Shown piece after piece: positions 46,111 to 58,469 of a stretch of 64,000 bases of DNA (the first letter of the stretch is position 1; each line of letters opens with the position of its first letter). A program made the translations under genes and the position numbers. A model generated the notes under the pieces. That model was not told the DNA's origin, did not search any database, and was given only the letters and a program-made list of their open reading frames with translations. The stretch is from Mesoplasma melaleucae. GTDB lineage: Bacteria > Bacillota_I > Bacilli_A > Mycoplasmatales > Mycoplasmataceae. The stretch covers positions 186,001 through 250,000 of the forward strand of contig NZ_CP024964.1 in assembly GCF_002804105.1 (NCBI RefSeq), in the 5' to 3' direction.

Positions 46111-46155
46111 TATTAATTGCCTCTTTATTCTTATATAAAATTATACAAGAAAAAA

Positions 46156-47049
46156 CTAGATTAATTCATCTAGTAATTTTTTTGTATTTTGAGTTTCATC
46201 TTGTCGTTTTTTCATTTCTGGAAGAATTTTATGAATTGCTTCATCCATTGGAGCAAATTTTAAATTTAATCAAACATCTTTTAATGAAGCATTATATAAA
46301 GGATGTTTTTCCTTATAGTTACTTAAATTAATATTGTTATTTTTACATCAAACTTGTTCTCTAGCAATTCATTGCGGTGTTCAAGTTTCTTTTTCTCAAC
46401 CAAATTGCTCAGGATTCTCAACAAGTTCTTGTATCAATGGATCTTCAAGATTACCAGTTATTAATGCTTTAACCAAAGCGTCAGCTCTTTTAACAATTAA
46501 TTCAGACTCAATTTGAGCCATTAAAGCAGCTTTGTCATAAAGTTCTGGGTTTGCATCTAAATAGTCTACAATAGGCTTAATATTTGCTTTTCATCATTTA
46601 TCTTCAGTTCTAGGCAAATCATTAACTAATATCTGGTGTCCAAAAGAAAGTAATTCTAAAGGTCAAATATAAGGATCTTTTCTTGGTTCTTTTCATCGCT
46701 TTTCATCAGGATAACCTCTATTGTAATCATACGCATAACTTTCTCATATTGGGGTTTTTGTATACTCACATAATCAATGCTTTTCACATTTTTTATCATA
46801 TTCATTTTTCCCTGTACAATATTTCTTAAACGCTTTTAAATAAATGTCCAAATTTATATCTTCAGTTCAGAGATTTTCATTTTTAGCAAGTGCTAAATAA
46901 ACAATCCAAGTTTTTGTTCTATTGTATCGTCATAAAGTACCATAACCATATTTTTCTTCATTTAATCAAAATTTCTTTTCGTTCTCTTTAAAAGATTGAT
47001 GAAATGCTTTATCTTCCCTCTTGTTTTCCAATCACTTACCTAGTCCCAT
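46156..47049 (-). CDS. Trp-rich hypothetical protein
   Basis: 297 residues, start at 47047-47049 with AAAGGAT upstream; no membrane segment. Unusually rich in Trp (more than 20, almost all TGA), e.g. KPDWKWPLELLS-like stretches and KETWTPQWIAREQ. Function unknown. Lies between the VirB6-like membrane gene and the OLD nuclease, in one transcription unit. Confidence 0.65.
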
Positions 47050-47093
47050 ATTTTTCACATCCTTTTATATAAATATCATATCATACAAGAGTT

Positions 47094-48845
47094 TTAATAA
47101 CCTTTTTTAGCTTGTTTAGATTCTTGTTTAGCAACTTTTTCTTTTTCCTTTTTATTTTTTGATCTTTGAACATTTCTTTCATGAAGTTCCATTCTTCTTT
47201 GACGATATTTATCAGTTTCAATAATTTTTTTAAGTTTTGGTTGATCGTTTAATCTTTGTTCTGCAACTTGTTTTTGCTGTTTAAGTTGTCTATTTTCTTT
47301 CAACCTCATATCAATATTTTGAGTTTTAGGATTTTTATCATATTTTCTTTCTAAAGTGGCATTCAAGTTCATTGCTGCTTGTCGCTTTGTTTCAAACAAT
47401 GGTTTAGCATTAATTATGTTACCATCAGCATCAATTTGTCTAACACCAGATAGAACGTTACTTGCTTTTTGAATAGCACCAGTTTTAAGATTTTCTCAAC
47501 CTTTTCTAATTTTTCCTCTAGCAGCAACAGATTTATAAGATTTGTTTTTAAATTTACTTGCTGCGTATAAAGTACCAGCACCAATTCCAACTCCAGCAGC
47601 TATTTTAGCACCAATTTTAAATCTATTTTTTCAGTGTCCCAATGCATTTGTTGAAATACTTCCTTCACCAGTTGATACATCGCTTAATCCTTTACCACCC
47701 ATGCCTGGAACATTTCTACTAAGATTGCTTTTTCTTTTTATTCTATTTGCTGTATTATACATTCCTGCAGCTTTTAAACCAATGTTTGTTGCTGCCATCA
47801 TTCCAACTCCTGATGCTGTTACAACTCCTTTTGCAGCTGACATTACATCTTTATCAATTGAACGCTCACCACCTGCAAATTGTGATGCTAAACTTGGGCC
47901 AATAATTAAGAAACTTGCACCAGCTCAAATTATAACTAATAAGAATGCAATATCTACCATTGCACCAGCTCCGCTTATAACATCACTTGGGCGAATTTTA
48001 ATTAGTGTATTTAATAAAATACCAAATACTAAAAATATTGAAACTCCAATTGCCATAGATACAAATTTGTTAATAATTTGTTCTTTTCATAATTTTAAGC
48101 GTGCACCGTCATCATTTACCATTGTAGCAGCAGCTAATGGTCCTTTAATGAATAATCAAAAGATTTCAAATGATTTAACAGCCATTGAAATAATCGAAAT
48201 AGACATCCCATAAAATAATCCACACACAGCAGCAATTTCAATAAAAATATTATAATCTCCACTTAACATTTTTGATGGTGGTGCTCATAATGCAGACCCA
48301 GATCCAACTGTTACAACACCATCTCAATCCATATCTCCGATATGATATAAAATTCTAGCTATAGATGTTACTTCATTACCACCAGACAAGATAACAAACA
48401 ATGCTTGAATCATTATCATTGTAAATCCTGCAGCAATAAATATTCCAACAGGCATTAATAATGAAACAACTACACCAGTTAATGAAGCTTTTATAGCTTT
48501 AATAAGTCTTGCTTTTACTTCTAAATCATCACTTACAGAAATTGTACAATAATTTATCATAAAAAATATTACTGTAAGAGTTATTGATAAAATTCAGAAG
48601 CCAATAAATGCTGGAGGGATATTTTGCAATGAAAAGAAATTAATTTCTTTTCCATTAGCATCAACACCAAATCCAAATAATAATTGTAAAACTAAGTTTC
48701 CTGCTAAATATACAAATAATTGTTCGAATGCTTCAATGATCATCAAAGCAGGACCAATTAAAATTAATCAGATAGCAGAATATATAAATCCAAATAAACC
48801 AGATTGTAGTGCTGAGTTTATGAGATCAAATAATCAATCTAACAT
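47094..48845 (-). CDS. VirB6/TrbL-like conjugation membrane protein (Mbov_0396-like)
   Basis: 583 residues. The first ~330 hold six to seven membrane helices (IWLILIGPALMIIEAFEQLF, FIGFWILSITLTVIFFMI, GVVVSLLMPVGIFIAAGFTM, and others), as in the translocation-channel protein of type IV secretion systems. The C-terminal ~250 residues are cytoplasmic, Ala/Gly-rich then very basic coiled coil (RKEN-RQLKQQKQVAEQRLND). Position after the pilin-like gene and in the same operon as other transfer genes matches mycoplasma ICEs. Confidence 0.8.
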
Positions 48846-48892
48846 CTTCTTGTTTCCTTTCTATACTTTCTAACTAAAGCATTTTATTTATT

Positions 48893-49213
48893 TTAGGGTA
48901 TTGGAATTTCTGGTGGTTGGAATAATTGCATTCCTGTAGCCACAATAACTGTTCCAAAAAGGCCTGCTCCAAGTGATATTATTAACCCAAATACAATTCA
49001 ACCCAATTGAACAAGCATTTTCTTTTTAGCGCTTGAATCAGCATCTTCATCATTTGACAGTGCAATTATTTTTGCTCCAACACGCACAATAGCTCAAATT
49101 GAAAATGCAGCAACAGCAAAACCAACAATCATTAAGAATGATCCAAATAAATTATTAATTAGACCCATAAGTTGTGTTCAGTCAATAGTACCATCACTAG
49201 CGTATAATGTCAT
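48893..49213 (-). CDS. Pilin-like conjugation protein (Mbov_0395-like)
   Basis: 106 residues with two long hydrophobic helices (SFLMIVGFAVAAFSIWAIV; VQLGWIVFGLIISLGAGLFG), the layout of VirB2/TrbC-type pilins. Resembles the mycoplasma ICE family Mbov_0395. Promoter cassette D lies just upstream, and a ribosome site GAAGGGAG precedes the ATG at 49211-49213. Confidence 0.75.
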
Positions 49214-49289
49214 AATTAGTTTCTCCCTTCTTTCAAGGAAAAAAGTCTTGTCAAACACAACACTTATATACAATTATGAATTAACGCAA

Positions 49290-49340
49290 AAAAGAGCATG
49301 TGTTTAACATGCTCTCTTCTCTTGTTAATCTAATTATATA
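49290..49340 (-). promoter_or_regulatory. Promoter/early-terminator cassette D
   Basis: -10 TATAAT (49333-49338), 8 bp, CAAGAG (49319-49324), then AGAGCATG...CATGCTCT hairpin with a T-run. Upstream of the pilin-like gene, 30 bp after the stop of the HNH gene. Confidence 0.7.
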
Positions 49341-49369
49341 ACATAATAGTAATAATTGTTAATAATTTT

Positions 49370-49633
49370 TTATTTGTTACACATTTTGTGTACTGCTATT
49401 AAATTTTTTGATTTATTTGTTCCACCTTGTGATTTTGGATTAATATGTTCTACGTTTCATGAACTAGGATTATTTGGTTGTCATCCTTCATAAGCTCCAT
49501 ATTCCAGAATCCCGTTACATCTAAAACATTCTTTGTGGCCTCAATTACTTTCATCTTGTTGTGCTCCACAATTACATTTAGGTGCATTATTTCATGCTTG
49601 TTTAGGATTTGAATTTAAATCTTTTTTTGCCAT
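49370..49633 (-). CDS. HNH endonuclease-like zinc-finger protein
   Basis: 87 residues. Two CxxC/CNC-type knuckles (KCNCGAQQ, CFRCNG) followed by the HNH core NVEHINPKSQGGTNKSKNL...HKMC, with the His-Asn-His catalytic pattern. Starts 19 nt inside the end of the coupling-protein gene. HNH nucleases occur in many mobile elements; its target is unknown. Confidence 0.75.
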
Positions 49634-52083
49634 AAATTACCTCCTAATTCATCATATCATCCTACTATTCCTTTTGCAATTTGTTCTTCTTCTAAAACTT
49701 TATATTTCTTAATTTCTTTTTTAATTTCATTAATTTTTTTAGCATCTGGTTCATCTGCTTTTCTTAAAATGTTTAATTCTTTTTCTAATTTATTTATTGT
49801 AGATTTTAATTTACTAATTGAAAGTATTTTATTAACTTCATTTTCGTTTTCAAATTTAAGCTTTAAACCATTATAAATTTGTTTATCAACTTTGTCTAAT
49901 TTATCATTGTATTTTAATTCAGTTTTAAAACTGTCACTAAATTCTACATTTTGTTTAGTTATTGTATTTTTTTGTTTCTTAAATACATAGTTTGCTAGAT
50001 TAAAAAAATATGTTTCATCATAAATTATTGGATCAGGAATAGAACTATAACTTAATCCAGATTTAAAATTCATTAAGTTTTCTTTTTTTAATTTGTAATA
50101 ATGTTTTAATCTAGAAATTGAAGGTTGATCACCAACAAGAAGTATTACAGCTAACTCATCATCATTGCTTGTTAATTTAAACAAGTCTGAAGCTGATATT
50201 AAATCTTTTCCGGTCATTGAAGTTGCTGCCTTTTCTAAGACTTCTTTATTCTTTGAAATCGATTGCGTTAAGATAGTTTCTTTACCACATTTTTTGGCAA
50301 TCATTTCATTAATTTCTTCATTATCAGACTTTAAATAAACAGTTAATAAACAGTTAGATTTAATTGTTGTTGATGAATTGCTATATTCTTTATTAATTTG
50401 ATCCAAATCTTGAACTATTAAAGTAAAGAATATTCTTCTTGATCTAGAAACACTTAAAATATTATCAAAATTAGGTATAGCAGGCATATTACCAAATTCT
50501 TCTAATAAGAATAATAAATCCCTATCTAATTCTTCTTTTCCACGTTCAATTCTATTTTTATCTGCCACAAAAGAACAAGCTAAATATAATTGACTAACAA
50601 ATAATGAAGCTAAGGGATGTTTATCTTTTCTTTGGTCAGGAATAATTAAGAACAAAGCTGTTGGTTTTTCTTTGCTACAGATATTAAATAAATCAATATC
50701 GTTCTTGCATAAAACGTCTTGTAAAGAATCATCTGCAAATATTCTTGTCCCATTAGAAACTGCACTAAAAAATGAAGAATTTGTTGCTTCTGAACAATCT
50801 ATTTGTGATGAGCAAGTTGTTCATGCTGAACTTGTAGGAAACTCTTTTCCATACTTTTTGAATCACTCGTTTAAACTTGCTCTATTAGCCAAGATTTTTT
50901 GTACTGTAACCATATTAAAGTTTTTTTCATTTACTGCATTAAAATCTTTTTCTTTAATTTCAAGCATAGCCAATAAAACTCCTTTAATCAAATTTTTAGC
51001 ACCATTAGGTCATGTTATTTCTTTAACATCATTAGACTTAATTAAAATTTCAGTTAAATCAGTAATTTCTTGATTTGACAATGATTTAAACTTTTTTATT
51101 TGAGAAATTAAATGTTTTTTAAAAATATCAGCATCATAAATAATATATTTTTCAAATTTGTCTATTCAAAATCATTTATTTTTTGATTTATTAAAATTTT
51201 CTAAACATACTAAACAGTTTTTCTTTGTGTGATTTAAACATGAATTATTTTTAATGTAATTTTTTGTTTCTTCACTAGAACTGTTTTTAATTTTAACTTT
51301 ATGAATATTTTCCTTTTCATAGGTTATAGCAATTTCAAAATATTTTAAAGCTTGAGTTAGTGGATTTCAGCCCATAGATTGAGAAGGGTCTTTAAAATTT
51401 AATACTTTAACATCATATCCTTGTTTTTCCAAATCCATTTTTGTTGTTGCAAAAATTTCACCTTTAGGATCTGTAATTACAAAACTAGGCTTATTATTTT
51501 CATATTCTCCATTATCAAGTTTTTTGTCTTTTAATCGCGAATTCAACCAAATTGTTGGTAATATAATTTTTTGTGTTTTACCTGAACCTGTAGATCCTAT
51601 AATAATTTGATGCACAACCTTTATAACACTAATCCCATGATAAACTAACTTTTTTCCCATTATTGAAATTCTAGTTAAATAACTAGGTGTTTTAAAATCT
51701 TTGCAATAATATTTTTCAAATTCTTTTAAATCAACATTATTTGGCTTTCTTTCATCGATTATTCATTTCCCACAACCATATTCACTACTGTCTGTTTTAA
51801 TAACATGCTTGTTCTTATTTTTGCTTGTTTTTAAAAAGAAGCAGATAAATGAATAAAGTTCAAAAGCCAGTGAAATGACTAAAGACATATAAAATGAAAA
51901 TGAAATTTTAATTTTATATATTACACTAAAATTTAAAGTAAAGTTATTTGTAAATAAGTAAATAATTGAAGATATAATTATGTAACAAAAGTAATTTAAA
52001 ATAATCAAAATTATTAATGAAACAAAAATAAATAGTATTCATTTCTTTTTATTTTTTAAGTTTTCTAAAATATTTTTGAACAT
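49615..52083 (-). CDS. VirD4/TraG coupling protein (type IV secretion ATPase)
   Basis: 822 residues. Two N-terminal membrane helices (IILNYFCYIIISSIIYLF; FYMSLVISLAFELYSFICFF) anchor it; Walker A is IIGSTGSGKTQKIILP and Walker B LLFLLEEFGNMP, the TraG/VirD4 pattern. The C-terminus is a coiled coil. It pulls relaxase-bound DNA to the channel in conjugation. Follows the small membrane gene 52065-52451 with overlap. Confidence 0.9.
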
Positions 52084-52451
52084 AAAAATGTACTTAATTC
52101 TTTCTGTGGACCTGATTGATCATTAATACTTGAAAAGAAGCCTGAAGATATTCCTAAAATTATCATAATTGTTCAACATAAAATTGTGATTCCAAAAAAT
52201 ACTCAAAATTCAATTTTCAATTTTCTGTGCAATATTTTGTAATTGTTATCCAGTGAAATATTCTCTTCAATTTCAGTACTTAAACCATTATTAATATTTT
52301 TTTGTTTTTTCAAATAATTTCTTAAATTTATTTTAGTTTTTTTCATACTTCTTGTACTTTTTTTAAGTCTGCATCTTTGATATAGAAAGTATAATGTGAT
52401 ACATAGTGAGCCCATGCTTATAAAAGCAACAATTTGCATAATTTCTGTCAT
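52065..52451 (-). CDS. Small conjugation-module membrane protein (Mbov_0398-like)
   Basis: 128 residues with two helices (IVAFISMGSLCITLYFLYQ; FGITILCWTIMIILGISSG) and a basic loop. It starts after the VirB4 gene with a good ribosome site (AAAGGAG) and overlaps the coupling-protein start by 19 nt. Probably a channel component. Confidence 0.65.
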
Positions 52452-52468
52452 ATCATTTTTCTCCTTTT

Positions 52469-55210
52469 TTAAAATTCTACTTTTGCATCAATAACTGATT
52501 CTAAATCTTTTGTTACTACAAAATTAATATTGTGTGTTTCATCTGAACCAATTCTTAAAATAAATTGACCACTTTCAGCTTTTAATAAAAATTCACGTTG
52601 ACTTATTGTTAATCCACCAATTGATTTATACATTTCTTCAACTGTTTCAATATTTTGTGGCGGAGTTTTACCAACAAATACGTAAAGTGAGTTTGTTACA
52701 ATTGCCATTGTTTTTTTACTATTTTCTTTTGTTGAAAAAAAGTCTTCAAGATTTTGAGTAGCTAGCACAACTCCACCATTTCTTTTTCTAATTCTTTTAA
52801 CTAATTGGAAAATAAAATCTAAAGCTGCAGTATTTCTTTCATCAATAAGTAAATGCGCCTCATCAATTAATACCATGATTCTTTTATCGCTTAATAAAGA
52901 ATTAATTTTAACTTCATTTTGGATAACAGCAGTAATTAAAGTCATTTGAGCTTGTTGTAGATTCTTACTTTTCTCTAATAATGATTGAATGTTATATACA
53001 ATTAAGTCATTTTTATTTTTAATACTTATTACAGAAGGTCCATTATATAATTCTGAATATTTTCCAAAATCTACAAATGAATTTTCTAGCAAGTTTACTG
53101 ATTCTTCATATCCATCAGTTTGATATTTTTTATTTGCTTTTTGCTCAGTTCGAATAAATTTTATTAGATCTGTAAAAGTTGGGTATCATTCAGCTTTTTG
53201 GTCTAAAATATTTTCTACTTTTTTATATTTTGGTTGTTGATATAAATCACCTAAAGCAAAAGAAATTAAAGGTGCCATTTCATTGATGTTTCTTCTATCT
53301 CCAAATAAAATTTTTAATCAAGTTTCAAAAAATTCGATATGATACTGAATTATTTGATTTGAAGTCAAGTTATGATTTTCATCATCTATCAATTGAATTA
53401 AAGGTTGTAAAGGATTGATTCTTCCTTCTCTTCCTGTTCCTGCATCAATTACTATGCCGCCATATTTTCTTGCCATGCTTGAGTATTCATTTTCAGGATC
53501 AATAGCTCTAACTATTCCCCCTTTAGCTAAATGACCGTTCATTAAAACCTTAAGTGCTGTAGTTTTACCTGCACCTGAAAATCCGGTTAAAAATGCATTA
53601 TGATTCATTCTACTTCTTGTTTTAACAAAAGTATCTAAAACTACAACATCTTGTAATTCATTATTACCTAATGGTGTTCCTTCTTCATCTCTTAAATCTG
53701 ATGATAAAAATGGAAAAGATTCAGCAAGGGCAAGCGTTGGTGTATAAGTTGCATATTTAGCCCCATATTCATCAGTTGGCTTGATAATAGCACCTGAAAA
53801 TCCTTCTAGTTGATTAAAAGTCATATCATCAATAAGTATTCTTTCATTCTTTAATGTTTTTCTTAACATTTGATTATATTCTTGGAGTTGTTTTAAATTA
53901 TTAGAATAAGAAATGATGTATGTATTAATTTTTTTTATCTTTTCATTTCCGCTTGCTAAATCATCGATTAATTCTCAAATAAGTTCTGCATCTTTTTCTT
54001 GAGAAGACTTACCAATCAAGTCTTTTTTAGAATGAGTTACAATGTTTGAATTTAAAACTTGCAATTGATTAGATAATTTCTTTGAAATATCTTCTTTGAA
54101 TATGTCATTGATATTTATAACAAAATTTGAATTTGAATATACTAGACTTGCTAGTCAACTTCTTGTTGGAAAATTTGGATATTGCTTAATATTTGAAATA
54201 TTCAAATAAAGTTTGTTTAAATCTTTATCATTATTTGCACATAAATATTTTCCATTAACTTTTAAATCATTAAATGCTAAAAGTTTATCTAGGTCATTTC
54301 TATGATCCATTATTTCTTGATCAGTTAATTTTGGGTGCATTGGATTTACTAAGCCAAGATATACATTTACAAGTTCACATGCATTTATGTGCTCTGCTTT
54401 TAACTTAACAGTTGAAGCTGCTTGCATAAGTTCATAAATGTTTTTCATCAATTTCTTTTTGATAGTTGAATAAATAACAAAATAAAATTCTTTATCTAAG
54501 TTATCACTTGATAAGTAACTTCCTTCTTTTTCATGTAAATTTATAAATCCCTGAATTTGTTCTTTACGAGTTTGGTATTGAATATCAGTGTATTCTTTTT
54601 TGTTTTTTTCTAATAACTCAAGTTTTCTTTTTCAAAACTTTTTATTAGCTTGTAAATCTAATGGTCTATCAACTTTAATTAATGACATATTGCTTTCAAT
54701 ATTCATAAATAAGTTTTGCATGTTATTTATCAATAAATTTTGTTCTTCTTCTGAAAATCTAAATAAATCATACCCAACTATTTTTACAGCTGATGCCATA
54801 AATGGTTTTCCACCAACACTAGATTTTGTTAAAACAAATTTAGAAATGTCATTTCCATCATCGATAATTTTTTTAAATGAAACTAAATTTTTTGTGTCAT
54901 TACTAGTATTAATTTTAAACTTCTTAATTTCAGAACTGAATTTAAATGTCTTTCAAATAACTTGATAAACTCTTAAATTTCTTCCAACTTTAGTTGGTAA
55001 CAACATACTAAATAATCCAAAAAATACAATTATTCCAACAAATATTTGTCCTATTATTCCTAAAATAGATAATGTAAATACAAATATTAAAGCAACTATT
55101 AAAAATACAAAGCAAAATAATAGATCGTACATTGTAAATCAATTATTATTTTTACTCATTTTAATAACGTTATTTAATGTTTTTGGTATATAAGCTCTTT
55201 TTCTACTCAT
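52469..55210 (-). CDS. VirB4/TraE conjugation ATPase (Mbov_0397-like)
   Basis: 913 residues. Two or three N-terminal membrane helices (LLFCFVFLIVALIFVFTLS; IFVGIIVFFGLFSMLL), then a helical middle, then the RecA-like motor: Walker A FLTGFSGAGKTTALKVL, IDPENEYSSM, Walker B IMVLIDEAHLLIDE, and VLATQNLEDF (Q motif). VirB4-type motors power pilus assembly and DNA transfer. Cassette E precedes it; the ribosome site is AAGGAGAG. Confidence 0.9.
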
Positions 55211-55278
55211 GTTTTCTCTCCTTTTCTTAAAATCAAGCAGAAAAACATTGTTAAACTTTAAACACATTCAAAACAAAA

Positions 55279-55329
55279 TAAAAAGAACATGTGTTTAACA
55301 TGCTCTTCTCTTGTTAATATTATTATAAC
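55279..55329 (-). promoter_or_regulatory. Promoter/early-terminator cassette E
   Basis: Extended -10 TGTTATAAT (hexamer 55322-55327), 8 bp, CAAGAG (55308-55313), then AAGAGCATG..CATGTTCTT-type hairpin and T-run. It starts 27 bp after the stop of the 35-aa gene and precedes the VirB4 gene by 70 bp. Confidence 0.7.
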
Positions 55330-55353
55330 ACTCTTTTTACAGTTACATATAAT

Positions 55354-55461
55354 TTATTGTTTATTCATTTCATTATAAATTCCTTGAACAACTTCAGTTC
55401 TTGAAGTTTCATTATTTAAATCAATAAAACTTTTTTGATTTTTAAAATCTTTTAATGCCAT
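55354..55461 (-). CDS. 35-aa hypothetical protein
   Basis: Start 55459-55461 with AGGAGA upstream; short, charged (MALKDFKNQKSFIDLNNETS). Begins 8 nt after the stop of the acidic coiled-coil gene, so the two share a unit. Function unknown. Confidence 0.45.
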   Translation of the reverse strand: MALKDFKNQKSFIDLNNETSRTEVVQGIYNEMNKQ

Positions 55462-55469
55462 GATTTCTC

Positions 55470-55943
55470 CTATTCTAATCCAAGTGGATTACTTGGATTT
55501 ATATATTTTTTTTCTTTTTTACCGCCAAAATCTTGTTCATCAACTATTTCGACTTGTTTGCCAATTAATTCTTTTACAGATTTAACAATTTCTTCAGTAT
55601 TTGCAAATGTAAAATTTTGAACCATTTGTTTAATAAATTCTAATTGTGTATCTGTAATATCTAAATTTTGTGATAATAATTCTTTTTGAATTAATTGATT
55701 ATTTAAAGATTGAATTTGAAAATCTTTATCTTTTAACGAATCTTGTAATGCTAAAATTTCTGTATTTTTATTATTAATATTTTCTTTAATAATTTCATTA
55801 ATTTTAGACTTTTGTTCATCACTAAATTGTACTTCTTCAGTTTTAATTTCTTCTTCGTTAGAAGGTTCTGATTTATCTAATTCATCAGAAGTTTCAGGCG
55901 CAGTTTCCTGATTAATTTCATCTACTTTTGTTTCTTCTGTCAT
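55470..55943 (-). CDS. Acidic coiled-coil protein
   Basis: 157 residues, AAAGGAG upstream of the ATG. The first 60 residues are strongly acidic and repetitive, the middle is a Leu/Gln coiled coil (LQDSLKDKDFQIQSLNNQ), and the end contains FGGKKEKKYINPSNPLGLE. Composition and layout resemble phage scaffolding proteins or cytoplasmic chaperone-like factors. Function not identified. A T-run hairpin lies upstream. Confidence 0.6.
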   Translation of the reverse strand: MTEETKVDEINQETAPETSDELDKSEPSNEEEIKTEEVQFSDEQKSKINEIIKENINNKNTEILALQDSLKDKDFQIQSLNNQLIQKELLSQNLDITDTQLEFIKQMVQNFTFANTEEIVKSVKELIGKQVEIVDEQDFGGKKEKKYINPSNPLGLE

Positions 55944-55988
55944 ATTTGTTTCTCCTTTGACATTTGGCGAGTACCAATAAGTTAAGTA

Positions 55989-56028
55989 TAAAAAAACCTC
56001 TTTATTTTTAAAGAGGTTTGGTTTTTTA
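55989..56028. terminator. Terminator-like hairpin downstream of the methylase fusion
   Basis: CCTCTTTA/AAAGAGG-type stem with T-runs on both strands; it lies between the R-M-S gene (stop 56044) and the acidic protein. Confidence 0.7.
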
Positions 56029-56043
56029 GAAGAGATTAGTTTA

Positions 56044-58377
56044 TTAATCTAAAATAGTTGAATATATTTGTTTATATTTTTTATGAATTTCTATCATTTC
56101 TTTAACTTTAGATATTTCATCTTTTTCTAATAATTTAAATCTAAATTCTCATACTTTATTTAATGAAATATTTGTTTGAATATGTCCGGTTGATAATGCA
56201 TTGAATTGAAGTGAAAATGAATTAGTGAATAAAAAATTATAAAATGATAGTCTAACAATTTCATCACTTATTATTATTCTGTACATTCCATTTGTGACAA
56301 CTATATTATCTGTATTTTTTTCTAACATCAAAAAGAATTTATCTTTACTTCCTAATAAATAACTTAAAAATATATCGTTTGTTTCTGCAGCTTGAGATGC
56401 TCTACCAATGTTTTTTATTTCTCAATGATGTAATTTATTGTCTAATGAATAATCACCTTTTTTAGCCTCAGAAATATCAATATAGCTATACATTTTTCCT
56501 TCTACTAGTTTAATTGTTTCATTCTTTTGAATTTCAATATCGCAATAACCAGAATCTTTTAATTCTCGTAAAGAAACTGTATTCTTTCCAATTTCCGTCA
56601 TATGATTTCTATAAGAATTCAAATATAATTCCGGCTTTAAAGTTAGCATTGGATCATTAACTAATTCTGATTTTAAAAGAAAATTGTATTTTATATTAAT
56701 ATTTTCTTGTTCAAATTCTGTTAAATTACTATCATATGCAAATTTTTTAAATTCTGATATAACATTTTCTAAATCAGAATCTAATATTTCCTTATTATAT
56801 TCATCTAAAATATATTTTCCAGTTTTTATATCACGTTTATATATTGAAGGTAATTTTTTTGATTTAAAATCAAATCCTAATTTTTGAGGAGCTGAAACAA
56901 AAATTCTATAATCATCTTTTATTTTTTGCTTTTTAATTATTAAAATATCTGTTTTAACCCCTGTTTCAGCTCCTTTGAATGAACCTTCGGGAAGAGAAAT
57001 ATCAGCAACAATTCTATAATTAATACAAAATTCTCTAATATATTTTAAAGAAGAATTATTTAAATAACCTGAAGGTAATATAATAACCAATATTCCATTT
57101 GCCTTTAATAAATTTATTGATCTTTCTAAAAATAAAATACCTAATTGTTGATTTTCTTTTTCAGAAGCAAGTTCATAATGCTTCATGATTTTGGGGTCTT
57201 TCTCTCATTTGGTTTTTGAACCAAATGGCGGATTAGTTATTACAAAGTCAAATTGCTCATTTTTATAATTTCATTTCTCAATTGAGTCCAGTTGTTCTAT
57301 ATTTGTTCTTCCATCACCATGCAAAACCATATTTATAAATGCGACTTTAAGTGCATCTTCACTAATGTCTCAATAATGGAGATTTTCCTTGATTAAATTT
57401 TTTATCTTACTATTCTTATATTTTTCCAATATTCCTACCAAAAAGTCAGCACTACCACCAGCGGGGTCAATAATTCTATCACTATTTGTAACCTTTAAAA
57501 GAGAAGATATAAACTTAACTATTGGTATAGGGGTATAATATTGTGCAAGATCTTTTTTTAAAAAAATAGCACCAAATTTCATAAAAAACGATTGAATTAT
57601 CCCCATGTCAGATTTAATAAAAGAATATTCCTCTAAAAACGCAATAATAGCAATAACTATATTTTCTGGTAAAACAATTTCTTTTTTTAACTTTATCTGA
57701 GAGTTAATATTATAGTATTTTAAAGATTGATCATAAAGCTTTTTAAATTCTGAGAATGTATTATTATTAATTAAAAACTTTAAATTAGATTCATTATACT
57801 TTTCATCATAATATTTAGATAATAAAATTTGAAATATTCCTTCATATCTTTTTTCCTTACTTATTCCGTTATTATGAGTTAATTGGTCTAATTTATTATA
57901 AATATAATCAATATTTGTAATTGTTCTTAAGTCATTAATGGAAATGCTTTTAGCATTAAATTCAAAACCATAAGTAGGTAATTTATTTAAAGAGTACTTA
58001 TTGTTACTATAAATTAAGTAATTATCAGCATTATCAAAATAAATTCCATATTTTGAATTAGTTAATTTTATTGCTGGTTCTAATTGGTAATCATAGGCAT
58101 CAATTTTATGTTTACTGTCTCTTTTTACTTCACATACAATATTAATATTTTGTTTTGATTCATTTTCTCAAATTATTAAATCAGCTCTTAAATATTTTTT
58201 AGATGAACCAAATTTAATGTTATATTCAAATTCAAAAAGTTCTTTTGTATAACCTTTAGTTAATAAAAATCTAACCAATTCTATTCTCTGTCTCTCTTCA
58301 GTAAAAGATAATCCATCTTTGGATTTTTCATTAATATTTAATGGTCCTCTAATAGGACAAATCAATTTTATGTTCAT
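56044..58377 (-). CDS. Single-chain nuclease-methylase-specificity protein (fused R-M-S)
   Basis: 777 residues. The first 100 carry a type I HsdR-N-like nuclease: LRADLIIWENES followed by NIVCEVKRDSK gives Asp and E-x-K. The middle is an HsdM-type N6-adenine methylase with YYTPIPIV, DPAGGSADFLV and the catalytic NPPF (FVITNPPFGSK). The last third has the two target-recognition features of HsdS-like TRDs (LLKSELVNDPMLTLKPELY; GHIQTNISLNKVWEF). A restriction enzyme with all three functions in one chain, as in type IIG/L systems. Confidence 0.8.
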
Positions 58378-58469
58378 TAAGATTGCCTCTTTTCTACTTT
58401 AAATATACTTAAAAATACTTTTTAATTATACCATTGACAAATAAATATTTATTTTTTTGCAATAAAAAA

